A stretch of 64,000 bases of DNA, taken from contig JAIEPF010000007.1 of NCBI GenBank assembly GCA_019749945.1, positions 62,001 to 126,000 on the forward strand, given 5' to 3'. Below, one piece after another: positions 11,146 to 20,838 of the stretch. Source of the DNA: Burkholderiales bacterium. Its GTDB lineage: Bacteria > Pseudomonadota > Gammaproteobacteria > Burkholderiales > SG8-41. Numbering within the stretch: position 1 is the first letter of the stretch; the number at the start of each line of letters is the position of its first letter. The notes under the pieces are model-generated. The model was not told the origin of the DNA. It saw only the letters and a program-made list of their open reading frames with translations, and ran no database searches. The position numbers and the translations under genes were made by a program.

Positions 11146-13734
11146 TCAGACCCGCAACTGGGCGAGCAGTTCGCTTTCGAAGCGTACCGTGGTTTTGGGA
11201 TTGCTCAGCGCGGCGCCGCTGACGACGAAGGTGTCCTCGGCGCGCGCACCCAGAGTGTTGATTTTCGCCGCATGCAGGTTGATGTCGAAGGCGGTCAGTG
11301 TGCGCGAGACCCGCGACAGCAGGCCGGGCCGGTCGCCGGCGACGATGGACAGCATGCGGTAGGTGCCGCGTTCGTCGGACTGGATCACCACTTCCGGCGT
11401 AATCGGGAAATGGCGCAGTTGCCGGCTCAGGCGCGGCTTGGTCAGCGGCGGCAGCGGCGACTTGCTGTTCAGCCGTTCGGTCAGTTCATATTCGATGTAG
11501 CTGATCAGATCGCGGTATTCCGGCTGCCGGTTTGAGGCATCCTGGATCTGGAAGGTGTCGAGTGCGTAGCCGTGCCTTGTGGTATGGATCTTGGCTTCAA
11601 AGATGTCGAAGCTGATCCCCTCGAAGAAACTGCAGATCCTGGAAAAAAGTTCCTTCTGGTCGACGACGTAAACCAGCACCTGCAGGCCTTCACCCACCGG
11701 CGACAGCCGCGCCTTGACCACCGGCACTGCGGAATTGACGTGACGATGCAGGTGGCGGGTGTGCCACGCGATTTCCTGCGCCTCGTGCCGCAGGAAATAG
11801 GCCGTGTCGAGCTGGCGCCAGAATTCCTGATAATCCGCTTCCGGAATCGCATACAGACGCAGCCGTACCATGGCGTCCTCCTGGCGGCCGCGCTGGCCGT
11901 CCTGGCGCCCGCTGCGTTCGCCGCTGAGCATGCGCCGGGTGGCGTGAAACAGGTCTTCCAGCAGTTTGGCTTTCCACGCATTCCACACCTTGGGGCTGGT
12001 GCCGCGGATGTCGGCGACGGTCAGCAGATAGAGCGCGATCAGGTGCCGTTCGTCACCGACGCGCTGCACGAAACTGCGCACGACCTCGGGGTCGCTCAGA
12101 TCCTGTTTTTGCGCCGTGGCGGACATCACCAGATGCTGTTCCACCAGCCAGGCCACCAGATCGGCGTCGGGCTGCGACAGGCCGTGGGTTTTGCAGAAGC
12201 GCAGGGCATCGACCTTGCCGAGATCGGAGTGGTCGCCGCCGCGGCCCTTGGCGATATCGTGGAACAGCGCGGCGAGGTAGAGCAGCTCGGGCTTGTCGAA
12301 CTCGCTCATCAGCCGGCTGCACAGCGGAAATTCGTGCGCCAGCTCGGGCACCGCAAAACGGCGGACATTGCGCACCACCTTGAGGATGTGCTCGTCGACC
12401 GTATAGACATGGTAGAGGTCGTGCTGCATCTGGCCGGTGACGCGGCCAAAAGCGGGAATGTAGCGACCAAGAATGTCGAGCTGGTGCATGCGCCGCAGTT
12501 CGCGGATCATCCGCGTCGGACTGCGCAAGATGTCCATGAACAGCGCGTGCATGTGCGGATCGCGGCGGGCAGCCGGATTGATGCGCCGGCGTGCGCGCCA
12601 CAATGCGCGCAGCGTGACTGCGCCGATGCCCTTGATGCCGTGATGCTGCTGCAGCAGCGAAAACACTTCGAGTATCGCGCAGGGATCGCGCTCGAATATG
12701 GCAGGATCCGGCGCGGACAGCAGTTCACCGCGGATCACGAAACGCCGATTGAGCGGCGTGATCACCGAGCGGTTGGCGGGCGGGGCGATGCGCAGCGCCA
12801 GGTTCTGCAGCAGGATGGTGTTGAGCAGGAATACCGATTTTGCAGTCTGGTAATAACGCTGCATCAGGCGTTCGCTGGCGCGGCGGTTGGCGCGGGTGGC
12901 GAAGCCGAGCTGTTTGGCGAGCGTGGTCTGGTGATCGAACAGCAGGCGGTCTTCGTGGCGGCCGGCCAGATAATGCAGGTGTATGCGCAGCAGCTCCAGC
13001 AGCCGTTCATGGCGGCTGATGGTGCGGGCTTCGTCGCGGGTGATGAAGCCGCGACGGGCGAGTTCGAGCCAAGTCCGGCCCAGACCGGCGGCGCGGGAAA
13101 TCCACAGGATGGTGTTCAGGTCGCGCAGTCCCCCGGCGCTTTCCTTGAGGTTGGGCTCCAGATTGGTTTCCTGGTGCCGGGAATGCCGTTCCTGCTGTTC
13201 GATGCGTTTGGCGCTGAGGAATGCTTTTGGATCGATCGACTGCTGCACTTTGCGCGTGAAGCGCCGGTACAGGTCACGGTTGCCGGTGATCAGCCTGGAC
13301 TCGAGCAGGTTGGTCTGCACCGTGACATCACCGGATGCTATTTCGAAGCACTCCTCCAGCGTGCGCACGCTGTGTCCGACATCCAGCCCGATGTCCCAGA
13401 AGGTGCCGACCAGGGATTCGAGCTTTTCGCGCAGTTCTGCGTCGGGCGATGCCGGCAGCAGGATCAGGATGTCGACGTCGGAGTGGGGAAACAGCTGGCC
13501 GCGGCCGTAACCCCCGACGGCAATCAAGGCGATCTCGCCCGGCATCCGGCGTGATTTCCAGGCCAGGCGCAGGTGGCGGTCGGTCAGCAGCGCCAGACGG
13601 CGCAGCAGTTCACGGCCCAGCTTGCCTGCCTCGAACTGCTGCTGCAGCGCTGCGCGTTCAGCGGCGAGCGTCGCGCGCTGATCCTGCGGTGAACTGCGGG
13701 CCGCGCGGGTCGGGGCTGGGATGGCGTTGCTCAT
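11146..13734 (-). CDS. glnD: Bifunctional PII uridylyltransferase/uridylyl-removing enzyme
   Basis: Glutamine sensor that uridylylates or deuridylylates PII proteins and so sets nitrogen metabolism. The 862-residue product has the nucleotidyltransferase motif GGYGRGQLFPHSDVDILIL, an HD phosphohydrolase domain (ALFHDIAKGRGGDHSDLG) and two C-terminal ACT domains (for example LQVLVYVVDQKELFSRI and LSIVAGDRPGLLSRV). The start at 13734 (MSNAIPAPTRAA) is the first ATG before the conserved region; the frame runs open further upstream through map but that is antisense noise. Probably co-transcribed with map, 29 bases upstream. Confidence 0.95.
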   Translation of the reverse strand: MSNAIPAPTRAARSSPQDQRATLAAERAALQQQFEAGKLGRELLRRLALLTDRHLRLAWKSRRMPGEIALIAVGGYGRGQLFPHSDVDILILLPASPDAELREKLESLVGTFWDIGLDVGHSVRTLEECFEIASGDVTVQTNLLESRLITGNRDLYRRFTRKVQQSIDPKAFLSAKRIEQQERHSRHQETNLEPNLKESAGGLRDLNTILWISRAAGLGRTWLELARRGFITRDEARTISRHERLLELLRIHLHYLAGRHEDRLLFDHQTTLAKQLGFATRANRRASERLMQRYYQTAKSVFLLNTILLQNLALRIAPPANRSVITPLNRRFVIRGELLSAPDPAIFERDPCAILEVFSLLQQHHGIKGIGAVTLRALWRARRRINPAARRDPHMHALFMDILRSPTRMIRELRRMHQLDILGRYIPAFGRVTGQMQHDLYHVYTVDEHILKVVRNVRRFAVPELAHEFPLCSRLMSEFDKPELLYLAALFHDIAKGRGGDHSDLGKVDALRFCKTHGLSQPDADLVAWLVEQHLVMSATAQKQDLSDPEVVRSFVQRVGDERHLIALYLLTVADIRGTSPKVWNAWKAKLLEDLFHATRRMLSGERSGRQDGQRGRQEDAMVRLRLYAIPEADYQEFWRQLDTAYFLRHEAQEIAWHTRHLHRHVNSAVPVVKARLSPVGEGLQVLVYVVDQKELFSRICSFFEGISFDIFEAKIHTTRHGYALDTFQIQDASNRQPEYRDLISYIEYELTERLNSKSPLPPLTKPRLSRQLRHFPITPEVVIQSDERGTYRMLSIVAGDRPGLLSRVSRTLTAFDINLHAAKINTLGARAEDTFVVSGAALSNPKTTVRFESELLAQLRV

Positions 13735-13763
13735 GCGGGAGAGCGGCAGCAGTGCGGTCGCGA

Positions 13764-14555
13764 TCAGGCCGGCGGTGCGGGGGTTGCGGCGGACACCGTC
13801 AGCACCTCGTAGCCGGTGTCGGTGACCAGTACGGTGTGTTCCCACTGCGCGGACAGGCTGTGATCCTTGGTGACGATGGTCCAGCCGTCGGCAAGCTGCC
13901 GGATGTCCGCGCGACCGGCGTTGATCATCGGTTCGACGGTGAAAATCATGCCGGCCTCGAGGCGCATGCCCATGCCGGGCCGACCGTAGTGCAGGATCTG
14001 CGGCTCTTCGTGGAAATTGCGGCCGATGCCATGGCCGCAGAATTCCCGGACCACGCTGCAGCCGTGTTTTTCGGCATGCACCTGGATGGCATGGCCGATG
14101 TCGCCAAGGGTATTGCCCGGCCGGACGGCACGGATGCCGCGCCACATGCATTCGTAGGTCAGGTCGATCAGCCGGCGCGCCTGGATCGACGGCGGACCGA
14201 CGCAGAACATGCGGCTGGTGTCGCCGTGAAATCCGTCCTTGATGACGGTGATGTCGACGTTGATGATGTCGCCGTTCTTGAGTTTTTTTTCTCCGGGTAC
14301 GCCGTGGCAGACCACATGGTTGACCGAAGTGCAGATCGATTTGGGATAGGGCGTGTAGCCGGGCGGGGTGTAGTTCAGCGGCGCCGGTATCGTACCCTGC
14401 ACATTCACCATGTAGTCGTGGCACAGGCGGTCGAGTTCACCGGTGGTGATGCCGGCCTTGATATGGGGGGTGATGAAATCAAGCACCTCGGCGGCAAGCC
14501 GGCCGGCGACCCGCATGCCCGCGATTTCCTGCTGATTCTTGATATTGACGGGCAT
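13764..14555 (-). CDS. map: Type I methionine aminopeptidase
   Basis: Removes the initiator methionine from nascent proteins after deformylation. The 263-residue product begins MPVNIKNQQEIAGMRVAG. It keeps all five metal ligands: D101 and D112 (NVDITVIKDGFHGDTS), H175 (CGHGIGRNFHEE), E208 (FTVEPMIN) and E239 (WEHTVLVT). It is divergent from rpsB, as in many proteobacteria. A TAGAAT -10-like element on the minus strand (14632-14627) precedes it by about 70 bases. Confidence 0.96.
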   Translation of the reverse strand: MPVNIKNQQEIAGMRVAGRLAAEVLDFITPHIKAGITTGELDRLCHDYMVNVQGTIPAPLNYTPPGYTPYPKSICTSVNHVVCHGVPGEKKLKNGDIINVDITVIKDGFHGDTSRMFCVGPPSIQARRLIDLTYECMWRGIRAVRPGNTLGDIGHAIQVHAEKHGCSVVREFCGHGIGRNFHEEPQILHYGRPGMGMRLEAGMIFTVEPMINAGRADIRQLADGWTIVTKDHSLSAQWEHTVLVTDTGYEVLTVSAATPAPPA

Positions 14556-14716
14556 GGCTGCGTTTTGGTGCGCGCCCACGGGCTGCGCAGCTGTGGGTTG
14601 TTGCGTGGTTGTTACGCGAGGGGGCGATTCTAACAGGTTGTAACCATTCAAAAAATTCGGGTTTTGGCGCAGGCGGCGGCTGTTTCCGCCGCTGTGGTCG
14701 GGGCCTGGCGCATGGC

Positions 14717-14746
14717 TTGAGGGCAAAAGGCTTTGCGTGTTAAAAT
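14717..14746 (+). promoter_or_regulatory. Sigma-70-type promoter of rpsB
   Basis: TTGAGG (14717-14722), an 18-base spacer and TAAAAT (14741-14746). A start near 14753 would give a leader of about 138 bases before the rpsB ATG. Confidence 0.55.
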
Positions 14747-14769
14747 AAGGAGTTAGCTTGGTTCTGTAA

Positions 14770-14876
14770 GCGCATAATTTTGTGCGCTCAGGCCGGCAAC
14801 TACCCCACACACCTGTCGACGTTAAGGGTGCCCGGGTTTCCGGGTCGCAATGGGCAGGTGGCGGACCAACCCTAAC
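14770..14876 (+). promoter_or_regulatory. Structured rpsB 5' leader
   Basis: Two structures can be read by eye. A small hairpin pairs GCGCA (14770-14774) with TGCGC (14783-14787). A larger closing stem pairs GTTAAGGGT (14821-14829) with ACCCTAAC (14869-14876), one A bulged, enclosing an inner hairpin CCCGG-GTTT-CCGGG (14831-14844). The ATG follows 15 bases after the outer stem. In E. coli the rpsB leader is the target of autogenous repression by S2; a similar role here is inference. Confidence 0.5.
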
Positions 14877-14890
14877 TGGAGAATTGCACC

Positions 14891-15634
14891 ATGTCAGTCA
14901 CCATGCGCGAAATGCTTGAGGCCGGCGTACATTTCGGCCATCAGACGCGTTACTGGAATCCGAAAATGGCACCGTACATTTTCGGTCACCGCAACAAGAT
15001 TCACATCGTCAACCTTGAAAAGACGATCGTCCTCTACCAGGACGCACTGAAGTTCGTGCGCCAGCTGTCTTCGAACAAGGGCAGCATCCTGTTCGTCGGC
15101 ACCAAACGCCAGGCCCGCGAGATTGTGCGCGAAGAAGCCCAGCGTTGCGGCTCGCCCTATGTGGATTACCGCTGGCTCGGCGGCATGCTGACCAACTACA
15201 AGACGGTCAAGGGATCGATCCAGCGCCTGAAGGACATGCTGGCGATGCGCGAAGACGGTTCGTTTGAAAAGCTGACGAAAAAGGAGGCGCTGCAGTACGA
15301 GCGTGAAATCGCCAAGCTCGAGCGCAGCCTCGGCGGCATCAAGGACATGAACAGCCTGCCGGATGCGCTGTTCGTGATCGACGTCGGTTACCAGAAGGGC
15401 GCGATTTCGGAGGCGAAAAAACTCGGCATCCCGGTCATCGGCGTGGTTGATACCAATCACTCGCCGGACGGCGTGGATTACGTGATTCCGGGCAACGACG
15501 ACTCCAACCGCGCGATCAAGCTCTACGCGCGCGGCATTGCGGACGCGGTGCTTGAGGGGCGCAGCACCAGCATCCAGGAGATTGTCAAAGGCGGCTCCGA
15601 CGAATTCGTCGAGGTCGAGGACGCAGCGGCCTGA
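14891..15634 (+). CDS. rpsB: 30S ribosomal protein S2
   Basis: Small-subunit ribosomal protein. [26 protein letters not shown] and the later block [19 protein letters not shown] are diagnostic. The 247-residue length is normal. ACTGGAGAA lies upstream of the ATG as ribosome-binding site. It is followed by an intrinsic terminator and then tsf, the usual order. Confidence 0.98.
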   Translation: MSVTMREMLEAGVHFGHQTRYWNPKMAPYIFGHRNKIHIVNLEKTIVLYQDALKFVRQLSSNKGSILFVGTKRQAREIVREEAQRCGSPYVDYRWLGGMLTNYKTVKGSIQRLKDMLAMREDGSFEKLTKKEALQYEREIAKLERSLGGIKDMNSLPDALFVIDVGYQKGAISEAKKLGIPVIGVVDTNHSPDGVDYVIPGNDDSNRAIKLYARGIADAVLEGRSTSIQEIVKGGSDEFVEVEDAAA

Positions 15635-15653
15635 AATGGCCCCACACACACTC

Positions 15654-15678
15654 AAGGGGCGTGCAGCCCCTTTTTTTT
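15654..15678 (+). terminator. Intrinsic terminator after rpsB
   Basis: AAGGGGC (15654-15660), loop GTGCA, GCCCCTT (15666-15672), running into eight T residues (15671-15678). It probably attenuates rather than fully separates rpsB from tsf. Confidence 0.85.
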
Positions 15679-15774
15679 AATGATTGAAAATTCCATAAAT
15701 AATGACAAAAACAGGCCTCTGGCGAGGCCGTCATGTTTTTGGGAAGACTCAATAGCGCAAGAGGAATTGCAGCA

Positions 15775-16686
15775 ATGGCGGAAATAACGGCGGGCATGGT
15801 GAGGGAACTGCGTGAGAAAACCGATGCCCCGATGATGGAATGCAAGAAGGCGCTGACCGAAGCCGGCGGCGCAATGGACAAAGCCGAAGAGATCCTGCGG
15901 GTCAAACTCGGCAACAAGGCGAGCAAGGCGGCATCACGCATCGCGGCCGAGGGCGTGGTTGCGGTGCATATCGCAGCCGACGGCAAGTTCGGCGCGATCA
16001 TCGAGGTCAACTGTGAAACCGACTTTGTCGCCAAGAACGATGATTTTCTCGCCTTCGCCGGCGCGCTGGCGAAACTGGTGGCGGAACAGACCCCGGCGGA
16101 TGTCGCGGCGTTGTCGGGCCTGCCGCTCGACGGCACGACGGTGGACGAGCGGCGCAAGGCGCTGATCGGCAAGATCGGTGAAAACGTCAGTATCCGCCGC
16201 TTTGCGCGCATTGCCGCCGAAGGGCGCCTTGCGTCCTATATCCACGGCGGCGCCAAAATCGGCGTGCTGGTGGATCTGGCCGGCGGCGAGGACGCGCTGG
16301 GCAAGGACATCGCGATGCATATCGCGGCGAGCAAGCCGAAGGCGCTGGATGCATCCGGAGTGGCGGCGGAAGCCATCGAAGCCGAACGTCGTGTAGCGAC
16401 TGAGAAGGCCGCTGAGGACGCCGCCAAGTCCGGCAAGTCGATCCCGCCGGAAATCATGGCCAAACGGGTCGAGGGCTCGGTGCAGAAATTCCTCAAGGAA
16501 GTGACGCTGCTCGGCCAGATTTTCGTCAAGAACGACAAGCAGACCATCGAGCAGTTGCTGAAATCGGCCAATGCCAAGGTTGCCGGATTCGTGCTCTACG
16601 TGGTCGGCGAGGGCATCGAGAAAAAGAAAGATGATTTCGCGGCGGAAGTGATGGCGCAGGTCGGCCAGGCCCGGAAGCAGGCATAA
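15775..16686 (+). CDS. tsf: Translation elongation factor Ts
   Basis: Nucleotide-exchange factor for EF-Tu. The N-terminal UBA-like block [25 protein letters not shown] and the core motif [15 protein letters not shown] are diagnostic. ATG 15775 gives 303 residues and is preceded by GAGGA nine bases upstream; an in-frame upstream ATG at 15733 would add a non-conserved extension and was discarded. Confidence 0.97.
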   Translation: MAEITAGMVRELREKTDAPMMECKKALTEAGGAMDKAEEILRVKLGNKASKAASRIAAEGVVAVHIAADGKFGAIIEVNCETDFVAKNDDFLAFAGALAKLVAEQTPADVAALSGLPLDGTTVDERRKALIGKIGENVSIRRFARIAAEGRLASYIHGGAKIGVLVDLAGGEDALGKDIAMHIAASKPKALDASGVAAEAIEAERRVATEKAAEDAAKSGKSIPPEIMAKRVEGSVQKFLKEVTLLGQIFVKNDKQTIEQLLKSANAKVAGFVLYVVGEGIEKKKDDFAAEVMAQVGQARKQA

Positions 16687-16700
16687 AAGAAAATTTTTTT

Positions 16701-16716
16701 AAAACAAATACCTATA
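16701..16716 (+). repeat. AT-rich intergenic motif, copy A
   Basis: AAAACAAATACCTATA between tsf and pyrH. Related strings occur at 29140-29154, and on the minus strand at 43506-43519 and 61785-61798. The consensus is roughly AAAACAAWWACYTA. Function unknown. Confidence 0.4.
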
Positions 16717-16721
16717 AATAA

Positions 16722-17441
16722 ATGGCGCAAGCACCAGCCTACAAGCGGATTCTGCTCAAACTGAGCGGCGAGGCACTGATGGGCGACGACAGTTACGGCA
16801 TCAACCGCGACACCATCGACCGTATTGTTGCGGAAGTGGCGGAGGTTTCGCGCCTCGGTGTCGAAGTCGCCGTGGTCATCGGCGGCGGCAATATTTTCCG
16901 CGGAGTCGCGCCGGCCGCTTCGCACATGGATCGCGCTACCGCCGATTACATGGGCATGCTGGCGACGGTGATGAATGCGCTCGCCCTGCAGGACGCGATG
17001 CGTCACGCCGGCCTGCAAAGCCGTGTGCAGTCGGCGCTGAACATCGAACAGGTGGCCGAGCCGTACATCCGCGGCAAGGCGATGCGATACCTGGAGGAGG
17101 GCAAGATCGTCATCTTTGGCGCGGGCACCGGCAATCCGTTTTTCACCACCGATACCGCGGCTGCCTTGCGCGGCATGGAGATGAACGTCGATCTGGTGTT
17201 GAAGGCGACCAAGGTCGACGGCGTTTATACCGACGACCCGAAAACGCACCCCGATGCGATGCGTTACCAGAGGCTGACGTTTGACGAAGCCATCATCAAG
17301 AACCTGAAGGTGATGGATGCCACTGCGCTGACCTTGTGCCGCGACCAGAAGCTGCCGATCAACGTATTCAGCATTTTCAAGCCGCAGGCGCTGAAGCGGG
17401 TTGTGATGGGGGAAGACGAAGGAACGATGGTGCACGTTTGA
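16722..17441 (+). CDS. pyrH: UMP kinase
   Basis: Phosphorylates UMP to UDP; hexameric amino-acid-kinase fold. [14 protein letters not shown] at the N-terminus, [11 protein letters not shown] and [16 protein letters not shown] are family motifs. 239 residues from ATG 16722. The region just upstream is AT-rich and lacks a clear Shine-Dalgarno sequence. Confidence 0.97.
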   Translation: MAQAPAYKRILLKLSGEALMGDDSYGINRDTIDRIVAEVAEVSRLGVEVAVVIGGGNIFRGVAPAASHMDRATADYMGMLATVMNALALQDAMRHAGLQSRVQSALNIEQVAEPYIRGKAMRYLEEGKIVIFGAGTGNPFFTTDTAAALRGMEMNVDLVLKATKVDGVYTDDPKTHPDAMRYQRLTFDEAIIKNLKVMDATALTLCRDQKLPINVFSIFKPQALKRVVMGEDEGTMVHV

Positions 17442-17453
17442 CTGGAGGCTGCC

Positions 17454-18011
17454 ATGATTGCTGATGTGAAAAAAAACGCCGAGCTGAAGATGAAAAAGAC
17501 GGTGGAGGCGCTGAAGCTGGATCTCGGCAAGATCCGCACCGGTCGTGCGCACACCGGCTTGCTGGACCACGTCATGGTTGATTATTACGGCACACCGACG
17601 CCGCTGCCGCAGGTGGCCAACGTCACGCTGGTGGACGGACGGACGATCGGGGTCAGCCCTTGGGAGAAAAAAATGGTGACCGCGGTCGAGAAGGCGATCC
17701 GTGATGCCGACCTCGGCCTCAACCCCGCGACTCAGGGAGATCTGGTACGGGTGCCGATGCCGGCGCTGACCGAAGAGCGCCGCCGCGACCTGATCAAGGT
17801 GGTGCGGCAGGAAGGTGAAACCGCAAAGATTGCCGTACGCAACATCCGGCGCGACGCGAACACGCATCTGAAGGATCTGCTGAAAAAGAAGGAAGTGGCC
17901 GAGGACGAGGAACGCCGGGCGCAGGACGATATCCAGAAACTGACGGATCGCTCCATCGCTGAAATCGACAAGGCACTGGAGGTCAAGGAAGCCGACCTCA
18001 TGGCGATCTGA
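17454..18011 (+). CDS. frr: Ribosome recycling factor
   Basis: Splits post-termination ribosomes with EF-G. The 185-residue product has [19 protein letters not shown] and the C-terminal block [32 protein letters not shown] in one continuous frame (key residues R and K of the helical bundle). TGGAGG precedes the ATG by seven bases. Twelve bases after pyrH, so co-transcribed. Confidence 0.97.
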   Translation: MIADVKKNAELKMKKTVEALKLDLGKIRTGRAHTGLLDHVMVDYYGTPTPLPQVANVTLVDGRTIGVSPWEKKMVTAVEKAIRDADLGLNPATQGDLVRVPMPALTEERRRDLIKVVRQEGETAKIAVRNIRRDANTHLKDLLKKKEVAEDEERRAQDDIQKLTDRSIAEIDKALEVKEADLMAI

Positions 18012-18020
18012 TCCCCGCGC

Positions 18021-18779
18021 GTGACCAGTTCGACGCAGGAGATTCCCGGAGTCAGCGCGGTGCCGCGCCATGTTGCCATCATCATGGACGGCAACGGCCG
18101 CTGGGCGAAACACCGTTTTCTGCCGCGGGTGGCCGGGCATCGCAAGGGGGTGGAGGCCGTGCGCAATGTGGTGCAGGGTTGCGCCGAGCGCGGCGTCGAG
18201 GCGCTGACCCTGTTTGCCTTCAGCAGCGAAAACTGGCGCCGTCCCGCGGAAGAGGTCTCCTTGCTGATGCAGTTGTTTGTCAGCGCGTTGCAGCAGGAAG
18301 TCGACCGCCTGCACCAGAACGGAATCCGCTTCCGGGTGATCGGCGACCTGTCGCGGTTTGATCCGCAGCTGGTCGAACTGATCGCCAATGCGCAACAGTT
18401 GACCGCCGGTAATCCGGGACTGACGCTGACCGTGGCCGCGAATTACGGCGGCCGCTGGGACATCATGCGGGCCGTCAACCGGCTGCGTGCTGAGCAGGGG
18501 GCCGGCAGCGCGCCGTGGACCGAAGCCCAGCTCCAGCCGCATCTCGCGCTGGGCGATCTGCCCGAGCCCGACCTGTTCATCCGCACCGGCGGGGAACAAC
18601 GCGTCAGCAATTTCCTGCTGTGGCAACTGGCCTATACCGAACTCTATTTCACCGATACCTTGTGGCCCGATTTTGACGCGCAGGCGCTGGATCTGGCCAT
18701 CGCATCCTACCGGCAGCGCGAGCGTCGTTTCGGCCGCACCAGCGAGCAGGTGGCTGGCAGTCGCACTGTCCACGGCTGA
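18021..18779 (+). CDS. uppS: Isoprenyl transferase (undecaprenyl diphosphate synthase)
   Basis: Cis-prenyltransferase that makes undecaprenyl diphosphate, the carrier lipid for peptidoglycan and O-antigen. [13 protein letters not shown] carries the catalytic aspartate (D23). Later motifs are [11 protein letters not shown] and [19 protein letters not shown]. Start is GTG 18021; 252 residues. Nine bases after frr. Confidence 0.96.
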   Translation: MTSSTQEIPGVSAVPRHVAIIMDGNGRWAKHRFLPRVAGHRKGVEAVRNVVQGCAERGVEALTLFAFSSENWRRPAEEVSLLMQLFVSALQQEVDRLHQNGIRFRVIGDLSRFDPQLVELIANAQQLTAGNPGLTLTVAANYGGRWDIMRAVNRLRAEQGAGSAPWTEAQLQPHLALGDLPEPDLFIRTGGEQRVSNFLLWQLAYTELYFTDTLWPDFDAQALDLAIASYRQRERRFGRTSEQVAGSRTVHG

Positions 18780-18808
18780 GACCGATCCCGGTTACCGCGA
18801 CCTCCCTC

Positions 18809-19624
18809 ATGTTTCGCACCAGAGTCATTACCGCCGCCATCCTGTTGCCGTTGTTTGTCGGCGGGGTGTTTTTCCTGCCGGCAGGCTGGTGGGCCGCAGT
18901 GTTGCTGCCGTTTCTGCTCGCCGGAGCCCGGGAGTGGGCGGCACTTGCCGGTTTCAAGCCTTACGGGCAATGGCTGTTTTGCCTGCTGGTTCTGATGACC
19001 GGCGTACCCGTATTTCTGGGGGCGCATTATTTTGACCTTGCCGCGATCGAACAGTCGGCGTACTGGGCAGCCGTGATGTTCTGGCTGCTGTGCGCACCGT
19101 TATGGCTGCTCAGCGGCTGGCAGGTGCGTCAGCCGCTGCTGCTGGTATTGACCGGATGGCTGCTGATTGTGCCGACCTGGCTGGCGCTGGTGCGGTTGCA
19201 GGCTGATCCCTGGCTGCTGCTGGCGGTGCTGGGTGTGGTGTGGATTGCCGACAGCGCCGCTTATTTTGCCGGTCGAACCTGGGGCCGTCATAAACTCGCG
19301 CCATCGATCAGCCCGGGGAAAACCTGGGAGGGCGTTGCCGGCGCTGCACTTGCAGTCGCGGTGTATCATGCCCTTGTATGGCATTTCGGATTTGGTGGCG
19401 TGATGTCGGGGATCGGGATCGGCGCGGCCTTGCTGGTGGCCTGCCTGCTGCCGCTGAGCATACTCGGCGATCTGTTCGAGTCCTGGATCAAACGTCAGGC
19501 GGGGGTCAAGGACAGCGGTACCCTGCTGCCCGGACATGGCGGCGTACTCGATCGTATCGATGCCCTGACCTCGACCCTGCCGCTCGCGGCGCTGGCGGTG
19601 CCGTGGCTGATACAACGGGCGTGA
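18809..19624 (+). CDS. cdsA: Phosphatidate cytidylyltransferase
   Basis: Integral membrane enzyme making CDP-diacylglycerol from phosphatidate and CTP. Multiple hydrophobic segments and the C-terminal signature [15 protein letters not shown] followed by [14 protein letters not shown] define the family. 271 residues from ATG 18809. Sits between uppS and dxr in the conserved order. Confidence 0.95.
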   Translation: MFRTRVITAAILLPLFVGGVFFLPAGWWAAVLLPFLLAGAREWAALAGFKPYGQWLFCLLVLMTGVPVFLGAHYFDLAAIEQSAYWAAVMFWLLCAPLWLLSGWQVRQPLLLVLTGWLLIVPTWLALVRLQADPWLLLAVLGVVWIADSAAYFAGRTWGRHKLAPSISPGKTWEGVAGAALAVAVYHALVWHFGFGGVMSGIGIGAALLVACLLPLSILGDLFESWIKRQAGVKDSGTLLPGHGGVLDRIDALTSTLPLAALAVPWLIQRA

Positions 19625-19628
19625 AGAC

Positions 19629-20831
19629 ATGCAATATCTGACCATACTCGGCTCCACCGGCAGTATCGGCGCCAGCACGCTGGATGTGCTTGCGCTTAAT
19701 CCGGAGCGATTCAAGGTAACCGCACTGGCGGCACGGTCACGCGACGATGTGTTGTTCGAGCAATGTGTGCGTTTTGTGCCGAAACATGCGGTGCTGCTGG
19801 ACCCGGCTGCTGCGGAGCGTCTGCAAAAAAAACTTAAGGCGGAAGGTTTGCCCACGAAAGTGTTGTGCGGCACAGCGGAGCTGGAACGCGTCGCTGCATT
19901 ACCCGAGGTCACCACCGTGGTGGCGGCCATCGTCGGCATTGCCGGACTGCGGCCTACGTTGGCTGCGGCAGCCGCAGGTAAAAAAATCCTGCTGGCCAAC
20001 AAGGAGTCCCTGGTCACCGCCGGTGGGTTGTTCATGTCCGCGATACGCGACAGCGGAGCGGAACTGCTGCCGATCGACAGCGAGCACAATGCGATATTCC
20101 AGGCCTTGCCCCGGCTGCGCGGCAGCTCGCTCGCGGATTGCGGCGTGCGGCGCATCCTGCTCACCGCGTCCGGCGGTCCGTTTCGCAAATGGCCCTTGTC
20201 GCAGCTGGCACGGGTTACGCCGGAGGAGGCCGTTGCGCATCCAAACTGGGTCATGGGGCGAAAAATATCGGTGGATTCGGCAACCATGATGAACAAGGGC
20301 CTCGAAGTCATCGAGGCGCATTGGCTGTTTGCCGCGCCGCCGGAGATGATTGAGGTGGTGATTCATCCGCAGAGCGTGGTGCATTCCCTCGTTGAATACT
20401 GTGACGGTTCGGTGATCGCGCAACTGGGTAATCCCGACATGCGCACACCCATTGCCCACGCACTGGGCCATCCTGAACGCATTCCGTCGGGCGCCGATTT
20501 TCTGGACCTGGCGCGGACCGGCAACCTCAGTTTCGAGGCGCCGGATTTTGCGCGTTTTCCCTGTCTGCGGATTGCCTATGATGCGCTGCGGGCCGGGAGC
20601 GCCGCTGTGATCGCGCTTAATGCAGCCAATGAAATTGCTGTTGCTGAATTTCTTGACCGGCGCATCGGATTTGCCGACATTCCCGTGCTGATCGAGCAGG
20701 TTGTCTCGCTGACGCCGGCGCAGGTCATAACGGCAATTGATGATATTGAGCGCATCGACCGCAAGGCGCGGCTGGATGCGCTGGCGGGCTGCGCCGGGCT
20801 TGGCGCGCCGCAGGCTGTGAGCGGAGGATGA
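19629..20831 (+). CDS. dxr: 1-deoxy-D-xylulose 5-phosphate reductoisomerase
   Basis: Second step of the MEP isoprenoid pathway, NADPH-dependent. NADPH-binding [16 protein letters not shown] at the N-terminus, then LLANKESLV, metal-site region [10 protein letters not shown] and [11 protein letters not shown]. 400 residues, normal length. Its product ultimately supplies UppS upstream in the same run. Confidence 0.97.
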   Translation: MQYLTILGSTGSIGASTLDVLALNPERFKVTALAARSRDDVLFEQCVRFVPKHAVLLDPAAAERLQKKLKAEGLPTKVLCGTAELERVAALPEVTTVVAAIVGIAGLRPTLAAAAAGKKILLANKESLVTAGGLFMSAIRDSGAELLPIDSEHNAIFQALPRLRGSSLADCGVRRILLTASGGPFRKWPLSQLARVTPEEAVAHPNWVMGRKISVDSATMMNKGLEVIEAHWLFAAPPEMIEVVIHPQSVVHSLVEYCDGSVIAQLGNPDMRTPIAHALGHPERIPSGADFLDLARTGNLSFEAPDFARFPCLRIAYDALRAGSAAVIALNAANEIAVAEFLDRRIGFADIPVLIEQVVSLTPAQVITAIDDIERIDRKARLDALAGCAGLGAPQAVSGG

Positions 20832-20838
20832 AAGCCGT

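Larger units (their letters stand above)
14556..14890. other. Divergent map/rpsB intergenic region, 335 bases
   Basis: No protein gene seen. The map side holds a minus-strand TAGAAT (14632-14627) and a GC-rich hairpin, GCGGCGG (14673-14679) with CCGCCGC (14686-14692), of unknown use. The rpsB side holds a good sigma-70 promoter and a long structured leader, listed separately. The 66-codon frame starting at 14850 runs into rpsB out of frame and is not a gene. Confidence 0.7.

Noticed and set aside
11572-13554. 660-codon plus-strand frame
   Set aside because: Lies wholly antisense to glnD, whose domains are intact; no recognisable motif or ribosome-binding site.
13735-14424. Upstream extension of glnD into map
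   Set aside because: Overlaps map in another frame; GlnD-type sequence begins only at 13734.
16596-18773. 725-codon minus-strand frame
   Set aside because: Runs antisense across four conserved genes (tsf end, pyrH, frr, uppS); an artefact of high GC.
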